A stretch of DNA of 64,000 bases from Natrinema gelatinilyticum (GCF_024266705.1 NZ_CP100758.1:1-64000); one strand, 5' to 3'; numbered from the stretch's first letter, positions 52,942-62,206 are shown. Notes: a model not told the origin generated them from the letters alone. A program made the numbers and translations.

Positions 52942-53321
52942 AGTATAACTTATTGGAGTAATCAGTGAATAAGCTTTTCATTTCCTTTCCATTTCTCTTG
53001 AGTAGGGCAGAATCGATTGCCAGATGTGCTCTTTTCGTGAAAGACAGCCATCAGTTCCGCCTCGATTTGCGCTGGACATAGCACACCAGTTCGGCTATCG
53101 ACCCACGTTGGCGCTCGTGCGAATAGCCACCTGAACCTGACGCTGAAACAGATTTTCTCCTGACGTGGTGGGGTAGAAGGAATGGTCAAACGTATTTGTG
53201 CGGGGGGTAGCAGCGTTCCCATGCCCCACAATCAAATTTGAGGGTAAAACTCACGAGCAAAATCCGTATTCAACGGGTACTGTTAAGCGGATGACTGTCG
53301 AAACCACCAGACAGAACTGCA
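52942..53321. other. Intergenic region
   Basis: No gene was recognised. The minus-strand frames are broken and not acidic, perhaps decayed transposon sequence. A TATA-like TAGTATAACTTATT lies just upstream of the phosphate transporter start. Confidence 0.4.
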
Positions 53322-53591
53322 ATGGCTGGCATTACTGATCCACGCCCACCACTTCCGGAGTGGATTCTCGAGTGCTACGACCGACTGTGTACGCAGGCAT
53401 GTCGGCCAGACCATGGAGAAGACAGTGTTCCGCTGATCGAGTACGACGAAGCCGTTAACGTATTGAGCTCCGATGCAGAGTTAGCGCTCGAACAACGGGA
53501 CGTCGAGTACGCACTCACTCGGCTCCTCGAGCGGGGCTACTTCTACGAAGTCGAGGACGAACTTCGGATCACATCGCCAGAACAACGGTGA
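53322..53591 (+). CDS. Small winged-helix-like protein
   Basis: This 89-aa protein (MAGITDPRPPLPEWILECYD, then LALEQRDVEYALTRLLERGY and FYEVEDELRIT) ends in a wHTH-like helix-wing pattern. It is convergent with the PIN gene, 3 bp between stops. It may be a local regulator; no family name is known to me. Confidence 0.6.
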   Translation: MAGITDPRPPLPEWILECYDRLCTQACRPDHGEDSVPLIEYDEAVNVLSSDAELALEQRDVEYALTRLLERGYFYEVEDELRITSPEQR

Positions 53592-53594
53592 TAA

Positions 53595-54092
53595 CTACTC
53601 ATCAAGGAGTTGCCGTGCACGACGATAGATCGGCGCACCAAGCCAGTCCCGGGTCTTGGCAATCTGCTCAAGGCGGTCCTGTGCGTCCTGTCTTTCAAGT
53701 ACGCCCCGCTTGACGAGTGCCTGGAGTACAATTGGTGAGAGCGCGACTCGGGTAGTCGTGAGATTCTGAATCTCTGGGAGGGCTCGGAGGTCGTCGGTCA
53801 GAAGAAACGCGGGTTCAAGCTGATTTTCCAACGTAATACAACTTGCCTCCCCCTGATCGATTGTCGATGACTCAAACTGTTCTCCGTCAATAGTGTGAAC
53901 AGAAAATTGCGCTTGCTGCTCGAGCACATCCCGAGCTGCCTGTCCATGTGGATCGTCGTACTCAGCTGTCTCCTCGAGTTCTTGCATGACCACACTTGTC
54001 GTGTGTACCTCGAACTCGGCGAAGACAAGGTCAGATACTTCGGCTGTCGCTAACGAAATGAGTGCACTCGTATCGGCAACGATCATTGCCAA
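53595..54092 (-). CDS. PIN-domain toxin (VapC-like), second pair
   Basis: This 165-aa PIN protein has AMIVADTSALISLATAEVSD with the first Asp, VMQELEETAEYDDPHGQAAR with the Glu, DQGEASCITLENQLEPAFLL, and LTDDLRALPEIQNL at the third acidic site. It aligns in pattern with the toxin at 42074-42598, including the YDD...GQAA segment. It starts immediately after the RHH antitoxin gene stop. Confidence 0.75.
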   Translation of the reverse strand: MAMIVADTSALISLATAEVSDLVFAEFEVHTTSVVMQELEETAEYDDPHGQAARDVLEQQAQFSVHTIDGEQFESSTIDQGEASCITLENQLEPAFLLTDDLRALPEIQNLTTTRVALSPIVLQALVKRGVLERQDAQDRLEQIAKTRDWLGAPIYRRARQLLDE

Positions 54093-54395
54093 CTACAGCC
54101 CCGCAAGCTCGTCAGCGAGATCGTCACCTTGGTCAAGAACGGCTTTTGAGGCACGAACCGCCTCGGCGTCTTGGCGACCGATAAACGTTTTGAGGACATC
54201 AAAATTGATCTCATCTTCAAGATATAGCTCGACGATCGCTTCGTTGAACGCGTCTTCGTCTTCGATTTCGTTTAGATAGGATCGAAGTGCCTCGATCACG
54301 ATCTCCGTCCGATTCTTGTGAGTAATCTTCGCTGCGATATCGGCCCTCTCGACTAATTCATCTGGAATACGGAAGTTTACTCGAGTTGTTCCCAT
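54093..54395 (-). CDS. Ribbon-helix-helix antitoxin-like protein, second pair
   Basis: This 100-aa protein starts MGTTRVNFRIPDELVERADI. The RHH strand and helices (HKNRTEIVIEALRSYLNEIE) are followed by an acidic helical tail. Start chosen over MYRGKV six codons upstream because RHH antitoxins begin close to the strand. It is directly followed by the PIN gene without a gap. It shares layout with 41753-42073. Confidence 0.75.
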   Translation of the reverse strand: MGTTRVNFRIPDELVERADIAAKITHKNRTEIVIEALRSYLNEIEDEDAFNEAIVELYLEDEINFDVLKTFIGRQDAEAVRASKAVLDQGDDLADELAGL

Positions 54396-54481
54396 AACCT
54401 TCCCTCTGTACATACGTTGTACCCACAGTCAAATAACATTGCCCCTGTGATCGACCTCGATTGATGCTGGTCGCTCGTCTC

Positions 54482-56191
54482 TCAGTGGGGCCTTGTCTCG
54501 TATTCCTCAAACATGACCTCAAATCCCTCGTCGATGACCTGTTGAACAAGCTCCGCGAACGAACTTCGATTATCTGGATCCTCAACGAGCGACCGATACG
54601 TACTCTCGAAGTGATGCCCATGAGAAGGCCGATCCCGACTCGAGGTTTCGTGTGCTGCTTCGTGCAACACCACCAGATACAGGTCGTGCATCCAGACGGC
54701 ACGCTGGCGGCTCGTCACGGCCGAGTCGGTGATCACGATATATGTCCTGCTGTCGGTCCAGGCATCGGCACTCGCCTCGCCATAGTACACATCTCGCTCA
54801 ATTCCAAGCTCCGTTGCGAGCACTCGAGCAAAGCGAAGATAGCGTCGCTGGTCAGCATTCAACTGCGACTCATCCTCAATGCGATGATAGCCCGTCCACA
54901 CACCCTCTGACTCTGCTTGCTCGCCAACATCGAACATCTCCGGAAACGTTATCGATGTATCCTCGTCCGTGGCGAGATCGCGAAGCCGTTGTGTTGCCGT
55001 ATCACTCGTATCAAGGACTATGTAGCCGCGTTCGACGAGTTTGTCCGCGCCCTTTTCGGCACCGTCAACCCACCCGATTTTCGGGGCTGCCTGGATCTCC
55101 TCGAGGCTGATACGGGACTCCGTTGCTAGCTGGAACAGCTTTCGATCGGCCCATTGCGTGGCCGATGCATCATCGCCGTCAGATACCATCGCTTCGATCA
55201 TCACCTCCCGACTCTCGGCAGTCAGCCGATCATCTGAGATATCCGCGTACAGGTCATCGCGTGCCTGCTCGAGTGCGTCGTCGATCCGCTGCCACCGATC
55301 ACAGCCCGACTGGATGTCGTTACGCGCAAAGTTCAGCGTCAAATTCCCCTTCGAGACGACAACCCCGCCGAGTCCGTACTCACGCTTCGTTGTCACATAC
55401 AATCCGTTGCTGTATATGTCGAGCCCCTCATGGGGCGTGTACTCGAGTGCGAGGATCGCGTCGTCGGTTTCACGAGTGAGTGACGGGCGTGGCGAGTTTG
55501 CCACCGCCTCGAGTGGGTCTCCTTGATCGACCGGTTCGCCATTGATCACGACCGTGACGCCCGTTCGTGACTGGACGTACGCGAAGCGCTTGCGAAGATC
55601 GCGAACGTAGCGCCGCCAGCGGTAGCTGTCCGGATCCGGCACTTCGTCTTCGTAGTGATCGATCTCGACGAGCATCCCCTCGAGATGTTTCTCAGCGTCC
55701 ATGAGTTTGCCGTCGCGCCCGCTGACGTCTCCCCACGATCCCGAGTCGCGTCGATCTCGGTAGTCGAAACACAGTGCAGTGTCGTGACTCCAGATGCGAA
55801 CGGCGCCCTTCGCGATGATCGCACCCTTGCCGATGCCCCACTCGCCGATCGTCTCGTCGTCCGACCGTTGCTTGCTTCCCGCACCAAGCACCGACAGGTT
55901 GCGTCGCCCTTCGGCCGACTCGAGATCGACACCAGCACCGTCATCGAGGATGAGCGATCGTTCGGGTGAGATGCTAACCAAAACACGGGATGACCCAGGA
56001 CTGTCGATGCCATTTTGGACGGCTTCGCGAATCGCGTCTGTGAGATCCGCCATCTGATCTTCGATGAGGTATGTTGCAACTCGCTCGTCAGCCGTCATCG
56101 TCACGGTTTCATCGGTTGGTGGCTGACTGGTCGGCTTCGAGTCAGTTGTCTCGTTCGTAGCGAACTCCGATAACGTCGGATGTTCTGTCAT
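54482..56191 (-). CDS. GHKL (Hsp90-like) ATPase fused to an HExxH metallopeptidase-like segment
   Basis: This is a 569-aa protein. The ATPase domain (about residues 25-220) shows TDAIREAVQNGIDS (N box), LDDGAGVD (G1) and the WGIGKGAIIAKGA (G2) lid motif, as in MutL/Hsp90/MORC-type ATPases. The C-terminal 70 residues contain LYLVVLHEAAHETSSRD: an HEAAH zinc-binding motif followed by HGHHFESTYRSL, a plausible third ligand. Start taken at MTEHPTLSEF. The combination suggests an ATP-gated protease or a regulator of one. It sits next to toxin-antitoxin and ArdC-like genes. Function is unknown. Confidence 0.75.
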   Translation of the reverse strand: MTEHPTLSEFATNETTDSKPTSQPPTDETVTMTADERVATYLIEDQMADLTDAIREAVQNGIDSPGSSRVLVSISPERSLILDDGAGVDLESAEGRRNLSVLGAGSKQRSDDETIGEWGIGKGAIIAKGAVRIWSHDTALCFDYRDRRDSGSWGDVSGRDGKLMDAEKHLEGMLVEIDHYEDEVPDPDSYRWRRYVRDLRKRFAYVQSRTGVTVVINGEPVDQGDPLEAVANSPRPSLTRETDDAILALEYTPHEGLDIYSNGLYVTTKREYGLGGVVVSKGNLTLNFARNDIQSGCDRWQRIDDALEQARDDLYADISDDRLTAESREVMIEAMVSDGDDASATQWADRKLFQLATESRISLEEIQAAPKIGWVDGAEKGADKLVERGYIVLDTSDTATQRLRDLATDEDTSITFPEMFDVGEQAESEGVWTGYHRIEDESQLNADQRRYLRFARVLATELGIERDVYYGEASADAWTDSRTYIVITDSAVTSRQRAVWMHDLYLVVLHEAAHETSSRDRPSHGHHFESTYRSLVEDPDNRSSFAELVQQVIDEGFEVMFEEYETRPH

Positions 56192-56361
56192 GGTGTCCAC
56201 CCCTGTGGCACCACAGAAACTGAACGGCAGAACTCGAGCGCTTTCGCTAGACGCGGTTGCTGCTGGAATTGTGAAACAGATTTGGACAACGGCAGTCTGC
56301 TTCGTTCTATCAGTATTTCCTGAAAAAGCTTATTGTGATCTGCGTGCAATTCGCTATTAGG

Positions 56362-56877
56362 ATGTCTACGAAAGAAGCGGATTGGAATACGCCTCTCGAT
56401 ACCGGAGAAGAGGCGTTTGAACTCCTCAGGAACGCCCGGAAAGCGTGGATCTATACCTACATTCGTCATAATGCGGACACCACTATCGACGATATCGTCG
56501 ACTCCCTTGAGATTCCACAGCGGACTGCCTACGACTATATCCACGATCTCGAATCTGCTGGATTCATTGAGCAGTCAAACGAGAGACGACCGGCACGATA
56601 TGCAGCTCGTGAGATCGATCTTCAACTGGTACAGGATGATGTCCAGCGGCAGATCACGCCAGCATTGATCGAGGCGATTGCACGCCGGGAGAGGGATGAC
56701 GATATCGATACGTACATAGAACGCCACGGCTTGGATGGGCTTGCGGTCGCTCTCGAGTATGCTCGGGAATATGCTGGTGGATCAGTAACCCATCGAATTA
56801 TGGCTCGAGAGCAGGAGATCTCATCGTTAGAAGCGGGTATCATTCTGGACGCACTTCGCCCCGTCGTCGAAGAGTGA
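56362..56877 (+). CDS. HTH regulator paired with a PIN-like gene
   Basis: This 171-aa protein has an HTH at about residues 20-90 (RKAWIYTYIRHNADTTIDDI, then VDSLEIPQRTAYDYIHDLES) and a helical C-terminal half. It starts at MSTKEADWNTPLD. The next gene begins 5 bp later and encodes a PIN-like protein, so this is likely its antitoxin or autoregulator. The pairing is seen in other haloarchaeal plasmid regions, as far as I recall. Confidence 0.7.
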   Translation: MSTKEADWNTPLDTGEEAFELLRNARKAWIYTYIRHNADTTIDDIVDSLEIPQRTAYDYIHDLESAGFIEQSNERRPARYAAREIDLQLVQDDVQRQITPALIEAIARRERDDDIDTYIERHGLDGLAVALEYAREYAGGSVTHRIMAREQEISSLEAGIILDALRPVVEE

Positions 56878-56882
56878 TTTGA

Positions 56883-57428
56883 ATGGATGCCGACAGAGAA
56901 ATCGTTTTTCTTGACTCGTCAGTACTCATTAGTTGTGGACGACGAGAAAGCGGACGGTTCCAAGCGCTAGCTCGCGAAGCCAAGCAGCGAGACGTTGTAT
57001 TTCGAATTTCTCCCCAAGTGTATGCCGAAGTCTCTGGTGAGACAGCGATCGATGGATACGAATCAAGTAATCTTGCTGTCGACGAAGCATTGCGCGAAGG
57101 CTGGCTGAAAGTCACCGAAAGCCCATCCTATTCGATATCGGATGTCTCGAAGATCATGGATCAATCGCGGAGATTCATCGCAACTGCCAGCGATCGGCCA
57201 GAAGATATCGTGGAAAAAGCTGACACGGAGATTATCGGATTATCACTCCAGATGCTCATTGACGGAACGGCTGATCAGGTCACTATTGTAACAAACGACA
57301 TTCCACTCGGTGAAGCAACAGAGGCGCTGATTCCCAAGTACGGGTTCGCTGCCGACCAAGTGACTTGGCTTACTGGCGGCGATTTTACACCTGAACTCGG
57401 TGAGGACTTCGTACCTGAATTCGAATGA
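56883..57428 (+). CDS. PIN-like domain protein (toxin candidate)
   Basis: This 181-aa protein begins REIVFLDSSVLISCGRRESG, with a first Asp typical of PIN folds. VFRISPQVYAEVSGETAIDG supplies the Glu, ADTEIIGLSLQMLIDGTADQ the third acidic site, and VTIVTNDIPLGEATEALIPK the final Asp. It lies 5 bp downstream of the HTH gene. It is distinct in sequence from the two PIN toxins at 42074 and 53595. Confidence 0.7.
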   Translation: MDADREIVFLDSSVLISCGRRESGRFQALAREAKQRDVVFRISPQVYAEVSGETAIDGYESSNLAVDEALREGWLKVTESPSYSISDVSKIMDQSRRFIATASDRPEDIVEKADTEIIGLSLQMLIDGTADQVTIVTNDIPLGEATEALIPKYGFAADQVTWLTGGDFTPELGEDFVPEFE

Positions 57429-57488
57429 CCCAATTCTGTTGAGTCTCTAGAGGGTGTCTTTCTTAGGCCCAGACGATGAATCCTCACT

Positions 57489-57707
57489 CTATGATGCTCT
57501 GGAGACAGTCACATCGGATTCTGTGACCAGTATACGGAACTCACCAACCGAGAATCGAATCTCGAGATCAGTCTGTGGGACCGTTGAGTCTACGATCCGC
57601 TTGAGGGCTTCGACGTCAATCACACGCTGCAACTGGTACTCGTTCCGGTCGAGGCCCTGTTCCTCGAGTGCCTTGATGATCTCGAGCAGAAGGTCTCGAT
57701 CATTCAT
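57489..57707 (-). CDS. HalOD1-type output-domain protein
   Basis: This 72-aa protein (MNDRDLLLEIIKALEEQGLD, then LQRVIDVEALKRIVDS and EIRFSVGEFRILVTESDVTV) has the helix, YxLxxVID and beta-strand pattern of the haloarchaeal HalOD1 output domain. Its ATG lies 8 bp inside the end of the ArdC-like gene, so it is translationally coupled to it. Confidence 0.6.
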   Translation of the reverse strand: MNDRDLLLEIIKALEEQGLDRNEYQLQRVIDVEALKRIVDSTVPQTDLEIRFSVGEFRILVTESDVTVSRAS

Positions 57708-58641
57708 CGTCGGGCACCTCGCTGACAACGTCGATGATCTCCTGGACGGTCGAACTGATCCGTCCGAGTCGATCCTGGATCACCTCGGGATCGTCGTCCT
57801 GCCACGAGGCGAGATAGAACGCTGACCCGCTCGTATCCAGGCCGAAATACCGACCGACAATGTACGCGACGGCCTCCGCCTCGACCTCGCGCTTCGATCG
57901 TTCGGCCTCGTCGTCGACGCCGAAATGGAGCAATGCGTGAGCGTACTCGTGCAGCAGCGTGACCGCAAGGTCGGCCTGGTTCGGCCGGGCTTTCGCCTCG
58001 ACGACCGGCGTAAGATCGTGGACACTCCGCTGTGTACAGACACCTTTCGCGTCGCCGTGTGCCCACTCGTCAGCGTCGACGATGCGAACCGTCACGCCGA
58101 GCCCTTTCGCTGCTTCTGTGAGTGTGGGTACGAGGTCCTCCGCGTCACCAGTCGCTTCCATTTCTAACTCGGGAAGTGGTTCGCCCTCGGTCTGGGAGAT
58201 GTCGAAGACGGCGGTCGGTTTGAACCCGACGAGTCCCTTCGACCATTCCTCTGGCGGTGTCTCGTCGTACTCACAACCACTGTCCTCGTGGTAGCTCGGC
58301 GAGTTCTCGCATTTCGGGCATTGCTTCGTAATGATCGGTGCCCAGATCCAGATCGCCTGCTCGCCCTCCTGGACGTGCCGCTCGAACTCGTTCTGCCAGG
58401 TGTTGTAGCCCGCGACCTTCGTCGCCTCGGGACACTGGAGTTTGATGAGCAGCGTGTTGCGATGGGAGTAGTCGTGAAAGTGGCTCTGGATGTCGAGCCA
58501 CTCCCGGAACTCCTCGCTGGCCTGTGCCTCATCAACGTCGTCAACGAGTTCGTCGATCCAGTCTTCGATCGTACTGTGCATCTCGTCTTTTCGCGTGCCG
58601 GTCTCCTCGAAGGAGGCCGACGGCTCACTGGTTGTAGCCAT
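57700..58641 (-). CDS. ArdC-like antirestriction metallopeptidase
   Basis: This is a 313-aa protein. Residues 25-140 match the ArdC ssDNA-binding domain: EWLDIQSHFHDYSHRNTLLI, CPEATKVAGYNTWQNEFERH, and EGEQAIWIWAPI. A zinc-like insert (CPKCENSPSYHEDSGC) follows. The C-terminal half is an M78/ImmA-type peptidase with LLHEYAHALLHFG (HExxH) and the third-ligand Glu in REVEAEAVAYIVGRYFG. ArdC proteins on mobile elements counter restriction in a new host. This fits an element that also carries its own defence operon. It is the first gene of a two-gene unit with the HalOD1 gene. Confidence 0.82.
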   Translation of the reverse strand: MATTSEPSASFEETGTRKDEMHSTIEDWIDELVDDVDEAQASEEFREWLDIQSHFHDYSHRNTLLIKLQCPEATKVAGYNTWQNEFERHVQEGEQAIWIWAPIITKQCPKCENSPSYHEDSGCEYDETPPEEWSKGLVGFKPTAVFDISQTEGEPLPELEMEATGDAEDLVPTLTEAAKGLGVTVRIVDADEWAHGDAKGVCTQRSVHDLTPVVEAKARPNQADLAVTLLHEYAHALLHFGVDDEAERSKREVEAEAVAYIVGRYFGLDTSGSAFYLASWQDDDPEVIQDRLGRISSTVQEIIDVVSEVPDDE

Positions 58642-58740
58642 GATTTTCGAGAATTCGCATTACTGCGATCGCTTCGATTCAGACCGCGCCGCACCCCTCA
58701 CGGCGCACAAAACAACTGGCGGCGGCTGTTACCGGAGATC

Positions 58741-58947
58741 GTGGCTCTCGTCAGCGAAACCAATCGTTACGAGATACTCGAGGAACGAGTCGAACTGATC
58801 GACGTCATCGGCCTCGGTAGTGGTAGCATGGACGAACGCAAAATGGAGGAGACTTTAGGGGGACGAAATTACCGACTCATCGCGATTGATAACCTCGCGT
58901 CAGACATCCTCGAGCTGTACAAGCAGCAGCTTCACACGGTCCGATAG
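58741..58947 (+). pseudogene. Unidentified partial ORF
   Basis: The frame VALVSETNRYEILEERVELI, then IGLGSGSMDERKMEETLGGR and NLASDILELYKQQLH looks coding (acidic, codon-biased). It has only a GTG as possible start, and its upstream part runs antisense into the ArdC-like gene. It is probably the 3' part of a truncated gene. I do not recognise it. Confidence 0.4.
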
Positions 58948-59493
58948 GCCGGAGACTCAATAGTCGTGCTCGATAAACTCAAACGGCTTCTCTTCAGCGC
59001 CGCTGCACCGAACAAACAGAGCACTGAACGGAACGGCTTTTATTCGGGGGTTCACCGATTTCAAGCCGGATGGATTGGAGCGAAAAGTGCGTGAGAATCC
59101 TGATGTTCAGACGGAATTGGCGTATGCCCACGCTGGCTATGCGTTTGGCGCAGTCGTTCGAAATCTAATCGTTGTTTGTGCATCAGGAGTTGGTACGTAT
59201 GCGCTGATGTGAGTTGATCCGACCCGACGTGAGCCGCGCGAAGTCCACATGGAGTATCATATCTTAATTGGTCATTCTCGTCCTCGCGATTTTCAGGGTA
59301 TTTTATATATCTTTACTCTCAAACCCACGACATGGATCAAGTGATGATGTGTTAACCACTACTACCATCTCATCTACTCGAACCCATCCGCCATCATCGC
59401 TTGGTCCACGTGATCGGCGGTGCTCATCACTCAGGGCAGGTGAGTATCGATCAAATGGCAGTAGTCCTGATGCGAAGGAAATCAACATTAATC
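58948..59493. other. Gene-poor stretch with decayed coding sequence
   Basis: Apart from the fragment at 59036-59212 nothing is recognised. AT-rich words near 59260-59320 (TATTTTATATATC) may include the promoter of the lipoprotein gene. Confidence 0.35.
59036..59212 (+). pseudogene. 3' fragment with one transmembrane segment
   Basis: The frame FTDFKPDGLERKVRENPDVQ, then HAGYAFGAVVRNLIVVCASG ends at TGA and has no start. It could be the tail of a membrane protein left after a deletion. Low confidence. Confidence 0.3.
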
Positions 59494-60135
59494 ATGGTTA
59501 ACAAGAAAGACGTTACTCGACGCAGTTTGATAGGCGGTATCGGAGGAGGGGCGATCGTTGCGCTGGCGGGTTGTTCCTCGAAGGCGACTGATGCGGTTCC
59601 GCTCATGGGTCCACGTTTCGATGAGAAAGACTTGGAGGAGATTAGCCTCGATCCCGAGTTTTTCGGTCCGAAGTGGGTGTATGCGGAGGACGAGACCAAG
59701 AGTGACTCTGATGACATCGGGCTCAACGCCAACTCCACGAACGAGAGTGGAAACGAGTCGGACAGCTCGGTCATAGAGCAACTCAACTTCGATCCTAAGG
59801 ATTACCCCGGTATTTCAAGCGTCTACAAGGCGAGTGAAGACGATTGGCCGACCGGATTTGCGTTCGCCTACGTGGGGATCCTCGAAGACGGTGATATGGC
59901 GAAGGATGCGGTCACGGCGTTCGGGGAGCGCGTATTCGTCAACTCAAAGGATTCTGACGTGGGTGATACGGCAGTTCGAGGCGAAGCGGAAAGCACGGGC
60001 TTAATGCTGGCCCACCTCGCGAACGCGTTCGTGATGACGGGAGCGATATCCATCGACGGTTTCAACATCTCGCCAGATAACCTGACAGCTCTCGAGGCGT
60101 GTGAGGAACTCGTCTCCCAGCTCAAAGAACTGTAG
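59494..60135 (+). CDS. Tat-exported lipoprotein (DUF6517-like)
   Basis: This is a 213-aa protein. The N-terminus KKDVTRRSLIGGIGGGAIVA followed by LAGCSS is a twin-arginine signal with a lipobox, the usual haloarchaeal lipoprotein export signal. The mature part has an acidic linker and a folded domain (EDDWPTGFAFAYVGILEDGD, GEAESTGLMLAHLANAFVMT). Start chosen at MVNKKDVTRR to place the RR motif near the N-terminus. The family name is uncertain; it would sit on the outer face of the membrane. Confidence 0.7.
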   Translation: MVNKKDVTRRSLIGGIGGGAIVALAGCSSKATDAVPLMGPRFDEKDLEEISLDPEFFGPKWVYAEDETKSDSDDIGLNANSTNESGNESDSSVIEQLNFDPKDYPGISSVYKASEDDWPTGFAFAYVGILEDGDMAKDAVTAFGERVFVNSKDSDVGDTAVRGEAESTGLMLAHLANAFVMTGAISIDGFNISPDNLTALEACEELVSQLKEL

Positions 60136-60961
60136 CGCTACCAGCAATGGGCGAGTTTCTGTTTGCGTTTTGCGTTCGCGATTATGACCCATGAAATGGG
60201 TCGAGTGGTGTGACCTCTCACTTCACCTTCCAAATTCACCCGACCATATCGCTCGATCCACGTGAATGGCGGCACTCATCTTTCAGGGCTACTCAGCTTT
60301 GCCCGTTGTCAGGGTGACATATTGATCACTCAAACAGCCACGAGAGGGCATCTACTGACCGATATTCCCGACGAGCGGAACGACGAGTTGATCGCTACAG
60401 GAGTGAACTGCCCTCGTCTTCGCATCGATCGGTGCGTTGTCAACGTGGTCGGTTGCGTGACCGGTGTCGGAATACTTGTTCAGTAGTAACTCTTCTGCTG
60501 ATCTGACGACTAATGTTGTAGGATGTCCAACGTGCAAAGTCGAGTAGATAGGGAATGAGACACCCCACATCGGCTGTCAGCACTGGCAAATCCCGTCACC
60601 GTCACACTCGTGATCCGTTCTCATCGGTGGCCTGTCTCGACCCGTTCTAATCGGTGTATCCCCACGAGTCCGTCGCGGAGTCGTAGACGCGTCGAATCAT
60701 TCCACTATCTGAGACGAGTCTGATCGCGGTCGTCGATCGACTCGCGATGCGGCGAATCACGGTCGCGGGTCGACGTGTTATGTCGTCAATTGTTGAACTG
60801 CCAACGTGGAATCGGATGGGGAGATTCACAGTAGTTCATGAGTTCAAACAGGATGGTTCGACATGAAGCCGCAAAGGGGAGTGGTGGGAACACTCCGGCC
60901 ACACCAGGCTATTGGATCGGATGGGAATCCGGTGTAAGGTTAGGACAATTCCAACCTCACA
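60136..60961. other. Intergenic region
   Basis: About 825 bp. One minus-strand short frame (60647-60829) has some coding character and is listed separately. Nothing else was recognised. Confidence 0.35.
60647..60829 (-). CDS. Possible small protein
   Basis: This 60-aa frame (MNLPIRFHVGSSTIDDITRR, then RLVSDSGMIRRVYDSATDSW) ends GYTD. The C-terminal half has plausible beta-strand composition, but the protein is not notably acidic and has no recognised family. Confidence 0.3.
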   Translation of the reverse strand: MNLPIRFHVGSSTIDDITRRPATVIRRIASRSTTAIRLVSDSGMIRRVYDSATDSWGYTD

Positions 60962-62083
60962 ATGATTGCGACACTCTCAGAGACCTTTAATGTTCCCACG
61001 GATAGCAGCGGTGACAGTGGCGATGGCGATAGTGGGTCGGCGAGTAACGGCACCTCCGACGAGGTAAGATACTTTCTCATTGGCACGGTATACACGGCCA
61101 TGCCCTTTGGGACGAGCTGGCAGACATTACTCGAGGAATGCGACGCTCTTGGGGAGGACGCCACACTCACCACACCACTTACGGACAAGCAGTTTCGCAT
61201 CACCAGTACCCAAGACCCCCGTATCGTGATTGAGTTTGTCGAGACGAGTGATTCACAGCCGCTACAACGCGAGCAGTTCGAAAGCTTAGCCGGTCGAATC
61301 AGCGAGTCCGGGGGAACATTCGAACTCCACCGGCTTCCCCCGGACGCAGAACCGTACGCGGCTGTCCTGAGTCTTCATCCTCGGTACGAGTGCAACGTCC
61401 GGGCGGGGACACTCACCGAAACCGATGAGCCGACGACGTCGCAACTTATCAAAGGCACGTCTCCCGCCACTGACGAGCAGGATCAAGACCGGACAGAGCC
61501 CGACCTTAACGTCTACGCCGACATGCTGCTGTTGATCGACATGCTCGAGCGACATGACCCGGCAACACTCGAGGAATGGGAGACGCCGGTGCTCATCAAC
61601 CTCTATACGCTCCTTTCGGACGTTCAACGGAATGCTGGTGATCTTCGCACAGAGGTTCGTGAGGTATTGCTCGACCGACTGCACCACGACCGACCGGTCC
61701 ACGGCCAATATGGGTCGGTCCAACGGACGACCCGGCGCAATCGCTCGCTCAAAGACGACGAGGAGGTCCTCCGCGTCCTCGGAGAGGCAGGAATCCCTCG
61801 CGACCGGCTCGTGAGCGTGGACCGTGAGAAAGTCGACGAGGCGCTCGAGGTGACCGAACTCTCAGAGTCAGCAGTCTATGAAATCGACGAGCGTGAGTAC
61901 GTCCGCAAAGCCGAGGTCGACGAAGAGCGCAAAGAAACGCGGCTACAAGGGTTGAAAGACCAACTGGCGCTCAGTGACGATCCCGAAGCTGAGGAGTTGC
62001 GGCAGGAGGTCACCGAACTTGAACAGCGGATTGAGAATCTGACGGAGTTCAAGCCCGGGACGTCAGTATCCACACGCTCGTAA
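60962..62083 (+). CDS. Hypothetical protein with C-terminal coiled coil
   Basis: This 373-aa acidic protein has a Ser/Gly/Asp-rich linker at residues 13-32, then a folded region (RYFLIGTVYTAMPFGTSWQT, RIVIEFVETSDSQPLQREQF). A helical middle follows (YADMLLLIDMLERHDPATLE). The coiled coil is RKETRLQGLKDQLALSDDPE to QEVTELEQRIENLTEF. No named domain recognised; long and intact, so very likely a real gene. Confidence 0.65.
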   Translation: MIATLSETFNVPTDSSGDSGDGDSGSASNGTSDEVRYFLIGTVYTAMPFGTSWQTLLEECDALGEDATLTTPLTDKQFRITSTQDPRIVIEFVETSDSQPLQREQFESLAGRISESGGTFELHRLPPDAEPYAAVLSLHPRYECNVRAGTLTETDEPTTSQLIKGTSPATDEQDQDRTEPDLNVYADMLLLIDMLERHDPATLEEWETPVLINLYTLLSDVQRNAGDLRTEVREVLLDRLHHDRPVHGQYGSVQRTTRRNRSLKDDEEVLRVLGEAGIPRDRLVSVDREKVDEALEVTELSESAVYEIDEREYVRKAEVDEERKETRLQGLKDQLALSDDPEAEELRQEVTELEQRIENLTEFKPGTSVSTRS

Positions 62084-62206
62084 TGGCCTCACCGTGAGGC
62101 AAGGTGGCTATAGATGTGGTCTGTCGTCTGTCAATTCTCGTGCCGTAACCGAAGTTGGACGTCACATTTACTTGATGGCCGTCGTGTTACGCTACTATCC
62201 GTTCGG

